NCBI GenBank assembly: GCA_964413755.1
Contig: CAYPTW010000007.1
Coordinates: forward strand, 1 to 43,520
Source: XN24 sp964413755
GTDB taxonomy: Bacteria > Pseudomonadota > Gammaproteobacteria > Steroidobacterales > XN24
DNA: 43,520 nt
Direction of reading: 5' to 3'
Shown here: positions 38,599 through 43,520 of the stretch, piece after piece
Layout of the letters: every line of letters begins with the position of its first letter
Numbering within the stretch: position 1 is the stretch's first letter
The notes under the pieces: model-generated
Databases searched by the model: none
The model's input: only the letters and a program-made list of their open reading frames with translations
What the model was told of the DNA's origin: nothing
Made by a program: the position numbers and the translations under genes

Positions 38599-38644
38599 AC
38601 TCCCTCTGCGTGTGCTATTTTTTGCATACGAAGGGAGGACGCTC

Positions 38645-39259
38645 ATGCGAAAGAGCGCGATCGTCGCGGCCATCGCTGCCGCCATTCTGTTTTGTGGCCC
38701 TGCTGCCTGGGCTGCGGACCCGCCCCCCAAGACGGCGATGTGCGCTGCGTGCCATGGTGAGGCAGCGCCCAGCCCCTACGGCGGCGTGCCCACCATCCAT
38801 GGCCAACCGGTGACGGCACTGGAGAACGCCTTGTACGATTTCCGGGCGACCATCCGGCCCTGCCGCAAGCCGGACTGCAGCCCGGCGCAGTCCTGCCCGG
38901 AAATAGATTTCTGCGCCATCGTGCGGGAACTGTCGGACGAAGAGATCGCCGCGCTGGCGGCCTGGTATGCCGCACAGCCCTATGCGGCGATGTCGCAGGA
39001 CTGGCACCCGGCGCTTGCGGCCCGCGGCGAGGTCCTGCATGCGACACATTGCGAAAGCTGTCACAGCGGCGGCGGCCTGAGCCCCGGCAACCAGGCGACC
39101 ATCCTGCGGGGCCAGCCGAAGTCCTACCTGCATGCCGCCATCCGCGACTTCAGCCACGATCGTCGTATCGCGGTTGCGGAGATGGACGCGGTGATCCGGG
39201 ACTTGTCCGAGCAGGACATTGACGCGCTGGTCGAATTCTACGCGCGGCCCGTGCAGTAA
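38645..39259 (+). CDS. Dihaem cytochrome c, first of a tandem pair
   Basis: The product is 204 residues; the ATG at 38645 follows GGGAGGA by five bases. A signal peptide (IVAAIAAAILFCGPAAWAA) sends it to the periplasm. Two class I cytochrome c domains carry haem motifs CAACH (33-37) and CESCH (136-140). The second domain has a likely distal Met (180) before IRDLSEQDIDALVEFY. In the first, the equivalent place before VRELSDEEIAALAAWY is Phe89, not Met. An extra CX4CX5CX5C cluster (Cys 73, 78, 84, 90) sits before that helix and recurs with identical spacing in the next gene. It resembles the c4/c553 group of small electron carriers. The partner enzyme is not identified. Confidence 0.88.
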   Translation: MRKSAIVAAIAAAILFCGPAAWAADPPPKTAMCAACHGEAAPSPYGGVPTIHGQPVTALENALYDFRATIRPCRKPDCSPAQSCPEIDFCAIVRELSDEEIAALAAWYAAQPYAAMSQDWHPALAARGEVLHATHCESCHSGGGLSPGNQATILRGQPKSYLHAAIRDFSHDRRIAVAEMDAVIRDLSEQDIDALVEFYARPVQ

Positions 39260-39260
39260 C

Positions 39261-39284
39261 CCTCATGAGGCAAGCTTTCTTGCC
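39261..39284 (+). other. Intercistronic palindrome and hairpin
   Basis: The perfect palindrome CCTCATGAGG (39261-39270) directly follows the first cytochrome gene, and GGCAAG-4-CTTGCC (39269-39274 / 39279-39284) overlaps its end. They may tune mRNA processing between the two cytochrome genes; no T-tract follows. Confidence 0.4.
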
Positions 39285-39299
39285 GGGGAGTCGGGAGCC

Positions 39300-39938
39300 A
39301 TGATCGGGAGATACGTGGTGCTGATGCTGACACTCGCCTTCCCCGCGATCGCCGCGGCAGAAGCAGGCGCACAACAGCCACCGGGAATGGTGGGCTTCTG
39401 TGCGGTCTGTCACGGGGAAACGGGCCCGAGCCCCTATCCCGATGTGCCCACTATCCACGGGCTGCCCCACGGCGTGATCGAGAATGCGCTGTTCAGCTAC
39501 AGCCGCGGGATGCGTCCCTGTCGGCTTACCGCCTGCAGCGAAAGCGGCGCCTGCCCGAGCATGACAATGTGCGATATTGCCGCCGGCATGAACCACGACG
39601 TGCGCGACGAGCTGGCGGAGTGGTACAGCCGGCAACCCTTCCCGGCGCACCAGGATCCCTACGACCCCGAGCTGGCCGCGATCGGGCGCGAGTTGCATAA
39701 CGAGCACTGCGAAATCTGCCACACGAATCTCGGCTCCGATCCGGTCGACGACGCGAGCATGTTGCGGGGGCAACGCAAGGTCTACCTGCGCACAGCCCTG
39801 GAAGACGTGCACCAGGGCCGGCGGATTTTCGGCCTGGCCGCCATGGAGGAGACGATCAGCACTCTCTCCCCGCAAGAACTGGACGCTCTCGCCGAGTTCT
39901 ATTCCGGCCCGGCTGCCTACCCGCTGGCCGAAGAATAG
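39300..39938 (+). CDS. Dihaem cytochrome c, second of a tandem pair
   Basis: This 212-residue protein is paralogous to the preceding one. The signal peptide is YVVLMLTLAFPAIAAA. Haem motifs are CAVCH (34-38) and CEICH (137-141). Here both candidate distal Met residues are present: Met90 (in SMTMCDIA) and Met182 (in AMEETISTLS). The CX4CX5CX5C cluster recurs at Cys 74, 79, 85 and 91. Shared blocks with the first copy are SPYPDVPTIHGLPHGVIENALF versus SPYGGVPTIHGQPVTALENALY, and MLRGQRKVYLRTALEDVHQGRRI versus ILRGQPKSYLHAAIRDFSHDRRI, showing duplication followed by clear divergence. It is probably a periplasmic electron carrier acting with its neighbour. Confidence 0.88.
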   Translation: MIGRYVVLMLTLAFPAIAAAEAGAQQPPGMVGFCAVCHGETGPSPYPDVPTIHGLPHGVIENALFSYSRGMRPCRLTACSESGACPSMTMCDIAAGMNHDVRDELAEWYSRQPFPAHQDPYDPELAAIGRELHNEHCEICHTNLGSDPVDDASMLRGQRKVYLRTALEDVHQGRRIFGLAAMEETISTLSPQELDALAEFYSGPAAYPLAEE

Positions 39939-39946
39939 GGCACTGC

Positions 39947-41353
39947 ATGCGGCTGAGTTTTCACGGCGCGGTCGGCGGGGTCACAGGCAGCTGTTACCTG
40001 CTGGAATGCGCAGGCAGGCGCGTGCTGCTGGAATGCGGCCTGGTGCAGGGCGGGCGCAATGCCGAGCAAATGAATCGCGCGCCCTTCCCGGTGCCGGCCG
40101 CATCCCTCGATGCGGTCATCCTGAGCCACGCCCACATCGACCATTCCGGGCGTCTGCCCATGCTGGTGCAGCAGGGCTTCAACGGACGGATCTACACCCA
40201 GCGTGCCACCGCGGACTTGTGCGACATCATGCTGCGTGACGCCGCCTACCTGCAGGAGAAGGACGCCGAGACCGAGAACCGCAAGCGGGCGCGCAAGGGC
40301 TTGCCGCCGCTGCCACCGCTGTACGACATGCGGGATGCGGAGAAGACGCTGCAGCATTTCGAGTCGCTGGACTATGGCGAAACGGTAGAGGTCGTGCCTG
40401 GTATCCGCCTCAGGCTGAGGGATGCGGGCCACATACTCGGCTCCGCCATCGTCGAACTGTGGCTGAGCGATGCCGGGATCACGCGGAAGGTGGTGTTCTC
40501 CGGCGACCTCGGCCTGTGCGACGCCCCGATCCTGCGGGACCCGGAGCTGGTCCCCGAAGCGGATGCGGTGCTGCTCGAGTCGACCTACGGCGATCGGCTC
40601 CATCGTTCCCGCGAGGACAGCCTGCAGGAGATGGGCGAGATCTTTGCCCGCGCCCATGCCGACGGCGGCAACATCCTCATCCCGGCCTTCGCCGTGGGGC
40701 GCACCCAGGAGCTGCTCTACCTGTTCATGCGCCATTTCGACGCGTGGGGGTTGAAGCACTGGCGCATATGCCTGGACAGTCCCATGGCCATTCGCGCCAC
40801 CGAAGTCTACGCCAGCCATGTCGGCCTGCACGACCAGGATGCAGTGGCATTGTGGCGCGGCCAGGGGGACGGCCTGGCGGGCCGGCTCGAGTTCATCCGC
40901 ACGCCGCAGCAGTCGCGCGCACTGAACAAGGTGCGCTCCGGCCTGGTGATCGTCGCGGCCAGCGGCATGTGCGAAGGCGGCCGCATTCGCCACCACCTGA
41001 AGAACCAGCTTTGGCGTCCGCGCTGCCACGTGGTCATAGTCGGCTACCAGGCGCGCGGTACGACCGGGCGCCAACTCGTGGACGGCAATGCCTATGTTTC
41101 CCTGTGGGGCGAGGCGATCCGGGTGAAGGCCCAGGTTCACACCATCGGGGGATTTTCGGCGCACGCCGACCAGCAGGGACTGCTGGACTGGTACCAGGGC
41201 TTCCGGCACACGCCACCCGTGTGGCTGGTGCACGGCGAGGATGATGCGCGCGCGGCGCTGGCCAAGCGCCTGCACGAGGTGGCTGGGGCGAAGGTGCGGA
41301 TACCCCGGTTCGGCGACGTGCTGGAGCTCGACCGGCTGCCGGGCCGGGGCTAG
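39947..41353 (+). CDS. Beta-CASP metallo-beta-lactamase-fold RNase-like protein
   Basis: This 468-residue protein combines an MBL domain and a beta-CASP insertion, like CPSF-73-type nucleases. It opens RLSFHGAVGGVTGSCYLLE. The metal motif is HAHIDHSG, with further ligands in RLRDAGHILGSAIVEL and FSGDLG. The beta-CASP part shows LLESTYGDRLH, ILIPAFAVGRTQELLYLF and VIVAASGMCEGGRIRHHLKNQL. The C-terminal RNA-specificity region has VHTIGGFSAHADQQGLLDW and PVWLVHGEDDARAAL, carrying the last His ligand. Bacterial members are thought to process RNA, but the natural target is unknown. It lies nine bases after the second cytochrome gene, probably co-transcribed, and its end overlaps the convergent gene by 4 bp. 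Confidence 0.92.
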   Translation: MRLSFHGAVGGVTGSCYLLECAGRRVLLECGLVQGGRNAEQMNRAPFPVPAASLDAVILSHAHIDHSGRLPMLVQQGFNGRIYTQRATADLCDIMLRDAAYLQEKDAETENRKRARKGLPPLPPLYDMRDAEKTLQHFESLDYGETVEVVPGIRLRLRDAGHILGSAIVELWLSDAGITRKVVFSGDLGLCDAPILRDPELVPEADAVLLESTYGDRLHRSREDSLQEMGEIFARAHADGGNILIPAFAVGRTQELLYLFMRHFDAWGLKHWRICLDSPMAIRATEVYASHVGLHDQDAVALWRGQGDGLAGRLEFIRTPQQSRALNKVRSGLVIVAASGMCEGGRIRHHLKNQLWRPRCHVVIVGYQARGTTGRQLVDGNAYVSLWGEAIRVKAQVHTIGGFSAHADQQGLLDWYQGFRHTPPVWLVHGEDDARAALAKRLHEVAGAKVRIPRFGDVLELDRLPGRG

Positions 41354-41985
41354 AGCTGCTTGTCCTGCAGCAGGAGCTCGCCGAGCTTGCGTCCGTCACG
41401 CCAGCGTTCCAGCTGCACGAAGTGGAACACCAGCAGGGGCGCCGACCATCCTTGCAGCCAGGCGGCGTCCGTGCCGAGGCGGAAAGGCAGCGCCTGGTAG
41501 GTCCCGTCAGGCGTTTCTACCGCGCCCGGCGCCCCGACTTCCAGCGTCCAGGTCTCCGTGGAGCCGTCGGCACGCCAGACGGCATACTCAGCGCGGCGCA
41601 GGCCGCGTGCGATGTCGGCGCGGGCCCGCAGCCTCACCGAGAGCTCGTCGAGCGTCGCGTCCGGCAGCGTGGCAGGCGGATCCACAGGGCCGCCGCCGGC
41701 ATCGAAATCGACCACTGACAGGCGTCCGTCGCCGAAGGCGAGGCGGGCGCGACGCACCCGGCTGCGGGTGAACCAGCGCGTCCAGCCCTGCGGCATGGTC
41801 CATTCCACGTATTCCAGGATGCCGCCGGGTTGTGCCCGCAGGGTGACTTCGACCACGACCGGGCGCATGCCCTCGCGACCGACGTACTTCAGGCCATGGT
41901 CCTGCGGCAGGAAGTCCTGCGCGGCGCCGAGGGCGGCAAAGCCCAGCAGGAGCAGGGTGCCGGCAAGGCAGCGCAGCCTGGTCAT
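41350..41985 (-). CDS. Exported protein of unknown function
   Basis: The product is 211 residues from the ATG at 41985. A signal peptide (LRCLAGTLLLLGFAALGAAQ) shows export to the periplasm. The mature part is beta-rich with several Trp and charged residues: GLKYVGREGMRPVVVEVTLRAQPGGILEYVEWTMPQGWTRWFTRSRVRRARLAF, then ARGLRRAEYAVWRADGSTETWTLEVGAPGAVETPDGTYQALPF, and FHFVQLERWRDGRKLGELLLQD at the end. The succession of strands and the closing segment recall DUF3108-like periplasmic proteins, but I cannot confirm it. No cysteines or catalytic motif are visible. It is a single-gene unit, convergent with the beta-CASP gene and divergent from sucA. Confidence 0.75.
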   Translation of the reverse strand: MTRLRCLAGTLLLLGFAALGAAQDFLPQDHGLKYVGREGMRPVVVEVTLRAQPGGILEYVEWTMPQGWTRWFTRSRVRRARLAFGDGRLSVVDFDAGGGPVDPPATLPDATLDELSVRLRARADIARGLRRAEYAVWRADGSTETWTLEVGAPGAVETPDGTYQALPFRLGTDAAWLQGWSAPLLVFHFVQLERWRDGRKLGELLLQDKQL

Positions 41986-42013
41986 GATCTTCTCCCGACG
42001 GCCGTGGGGCGGA

Positions 42014-42047
42014 CGTAGCGACGATGCTACGAGCGGCTTCGGGCCGC
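42014..42047. other. Two adjacent hairpins between divergent genes
   Basis: CGTAGC-6-GCTACG (42014-42019 / 42026-42031) is followed at once by GCGGC-5-GCCGC (42033-42037 / 42043-42047). They lie between the exported-protein gene and sucA. They may be operators or leader hairpins; the role is unknown. Confidence 0.35.
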
Positions 42048-42068
42048 CGCAAGTGAGACCTGCTTGCG

Positions 42069-42097
42069 TTCCAACGGCCGGTCAGTTGCCTTAGAAT
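42069..42097 (+). promoter_or_regulatory. Weak candidate promoter of sucA
   Basis: TTCCAA (42069-42074) and TAGAAT (42092-42097) are 17 bp apart. A second TAGAAT follows three bases later (42101-42106). The -35 box is poor. Confidence 0.3.
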
Positions 42098-42139
42098 GCG
42101 TAGAATTACTGACCCGCCACGAGTACCACGCTCCGCGTC

Positions 42140-43520
42140 ATGAGCAAATCCCTGCAGGATCGTTACGCCACAACGCCTTTCTCGGGCGGCAATGCGCCCT
42201 ATGTCGAGGCGCTCTACGAGCAGTATCTCGAGGATCCCGCCACGGTGGATCCCGACCTGCGCCGCTGGTTCGACGGCATTGCCGACGGCGGGGCGGAAGT
42301 CCCGCGCGGGCCGATCGAGCGGGAGTTTGCTGCCCGGGCGCTCAAGCCCCGTGCGGCAGCCGGCGGCGCCGTATCCGACGCGGTGCTGGACAAGCAGGCT
42401 GCAGTACTGCGGCTTATCGAGGCCTATCGGCTGCGCGGGCACCGCATGGCGAAGCTCGATCCTCTCGGACTGGTGCAGCCGCAGCCGTTGCCCGAGCTCG
42501 ACCCGGCCTTCCACGGCCTGGGCGATGCGGACAACGAGACGGTGTTCGCGACGGCCGGTTTCGGCGGCGCGGAGCGGCTCAAGTTCCGCGACATCCGCGC
42601 CCGGCTGGCGCAGGTTTACACCGGCACGATCGCCGCCGAGCTCGGACACATCACCGACACCGAGGAGCGGCTCTGGCTGCAGCGGCGCTTCGAGGCGGCC
42701 GCGGCCGGCGGCCGGCTGGAGGCAGCCGAGCGGCGTCACGTGCTGGAGCGGCTGACCGGCGCCGAGGGTATCGAGCGTTACCTGCATACGCGCTACGTCG
42801 GGCAGAAGCGCTTCTCGCTGGAGGGCGGCGAGAGCATGATCCCGCTGCTCGGCGACGTGATCCAGCAGGCCGGTGCGCGCGGCATGGAAGAGGTGGTCAT
42901 CGGCATGGCCCACCGCGGCCGGCTGAACGTGCTGGTAAACGTACTGGGCAAGCCGCCGAAGGACCTGTTCTCGGAGTTCGAGGGCGCCTACGACCCCATG
43001 CAGCGCCGCTCCGGGGACGTGAAGTACCACCTCGGTTTCTCCTCGGACATCAGCACGCCGGGCGGCAACATCCATGTCGCGCTGTCCTTCAATCCCTCGC
43101 ACCTGGAGATCGTGAACCCCGTGGTCACCGGGTCCGTGCGCGCCCGCCAGGATCGGCGCGGTGACCCGGTCGGCGCCACCGTGCTGCCGATCCTGATCCA
43201 CGGCGATGCGGCCTTTGCCGGGCAGGGCGTGGTGATGGAGACCCTGCAGATGTCGCAGACGCGCGGCTTCGCTACCGGAGGCACGCTGCACGTCATCTGC
43301 AACAACCAGGTGGGCTTTACCACCAGTCATCCGCAGGACGCCCGCTCTACGCCGTATTGCAGCGACGTGGCGAAGATGATCGAGGCGCCGATTTTTCACG
43401 TCAACGGCGACGACCCCGACGCGGTCGCGCTGATCGGCCGGCTGGCCTATGACTACCGCATGAAGTACCGCAAGGACGTGGTGATCGACCTGGTGTGCTA
43501 TCGCCGTCACGGCCACAACG
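42140..43520 (+). CDS. sucA: 2-oxoglutarate dehydrogenase E1 component, N-terminal part
   Basis: The frame is open from the ATG at 42140 to the right edge, giving 460 codons, about half of the usual 940 or so residues. SucA decarboxylates 2-oxoglutarate with thiamine diphosphate in the citric acid cycle. The N-terminal domain shows FSGGNAPYVEALYEQYLEDPATVDPDLRRWFDG, the segment that docks to the E2 core. Then come IEAYRLRGHRMAKLDPLGL, YLHTRYVGQKRFSLEGGESMIPLL, VIGMAHRGRLNVLVNVLGK, KYHLGFSSDI, LSFNPSHLEIVNPVVTGSVRARQDR, ILIHGDAAFAGQGVVMETL and FHVNGDDPDAV, closing at CYRRHGHN. All E1 substrate-binding His and Arg segments in this part are intact. sucB and lpd should follow outside the window. 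Confidence 0.97.
   Translation, partial: MSKSLQDRYATTPFSGGNAPYVEALYEQYLEDPATVDPDLRRWFDGIADGGAEVPRGPIEREFAARALKPRAAAGGAVSDAVLDKQAAVLRLIEAYRLRGHRMAKLDPLGLVQPQPLPELDPAFHGLGDADNETVFATAGFGGAERLKFRDIRARLAQVYTGTIAAELGHITDTEERLWLQRRFEAAAAGGRLEAAERRHVLERLTGAEGIERYLHTRYVGQKRFSLEGGESMIPLLGDVIQQAGARGMEEVVIGMAHRGRLNVLVNVLGKPPKDLFSEFEGAYDPMQRRSGDVKYHLGFSSDISTPGGNIHVALSFNPSHLEIVNPVVTGSVRARQDRRGDPVGATVLPILIHGDAAFAGQGVVMETLQMSQTRGFATGGTLHVICNNQVGFTTSHPQDARSTPYCSDVAKMIEAPIFHVNGDDPDAVALIGRLAYDYRMKYRKDVVIDLVCYRRHGHN

Overview
The window is a GC-rich (clearly above 60% by eye) chromosomal stretch of a gammaproteobacterium. Gene content and order point that way: truD, a type II secretion block, clpS-clpA next to infA and aat, trxB, ftsK-lolA-rarA-serS, and the type IV minor pilin operon fimT-pilVWXY1-pilE. 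I cannot name the genus. A run of ten Ns at 2969-2978 marks a scaffold join, so this is probably a draft or metagenome-derived assembly.

Layout. 1-3079: the end of truD, a BlaI/M56 sensor-repressor pair, a small acidic protein, and three copies of an unusual hairpin repeat, the third cut by the N run. 3080-8892 (minus): gspC-gspD-gspE-gspF of a type II secretion system, with the pseudopilin and assembly-platform genes missing at the gap. 9074-13853: clpS-clpA facing infA-aat and a FemAB-like acyltransferase, that is, most of the bacterial N-degron pathway. 13863-22135: trxB divergent from alanine dehydrogenase, then ftsK, lolA, a VanZ-like gene, rarA and serS. 22245-29068: a complete, tightly overlapping operon for type IV pilus minor pilins, the PilY1 adhesin and PilE. 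29075-33972: a Nudix hydrolase, a polyglycine secreted protein of unknown function, a YccA/BI-1 membrane protein, a Cys-rich secreted miniprotein, tRNA-Ser, and a membrane protein with a histidine phosphatase. 34016-41985: hemG, yjbQ-chrA, bcp, a GNAT enzyme, tRNA-Ala, a GlxA-type regulator, tRNA-Arg, a tandem pair of dihaem cytochromes c, a beta-CASP nuclease and an unknown periplasmic protein. 42140-end: the start of sucA.

Most of the window is housekeeping DNA. The strongest unexplained signal is the hairpin repeat in the first 3.1 kb (567-637 on minus, 2398-2466 and 2979-about 3038 on plus). It has a 25-nt cap of fixed length, a 12-bp stem whose sequence differs in every copy but always pairs, and, in the two complete copies, a conserved outer stem carrying the same A.G mismatch and G.T wobble. 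Inside the cap a T-A pair is replaced by G-C in one copy, a compensatory double change. Other signals are the miniprotein at 32295-32633, whose eight cysteines form two identical CX3C-X6-CX3C helices; the polyglycine protein at 29956-31017; and the twin cytochromes, which share a CX4CX5CX5C insert, one copy apparently lacking a distal Met ligand.

All calls come from reading the sequence and recalling family signatures; no database search was possible. Promoter calls are pattern matches only.
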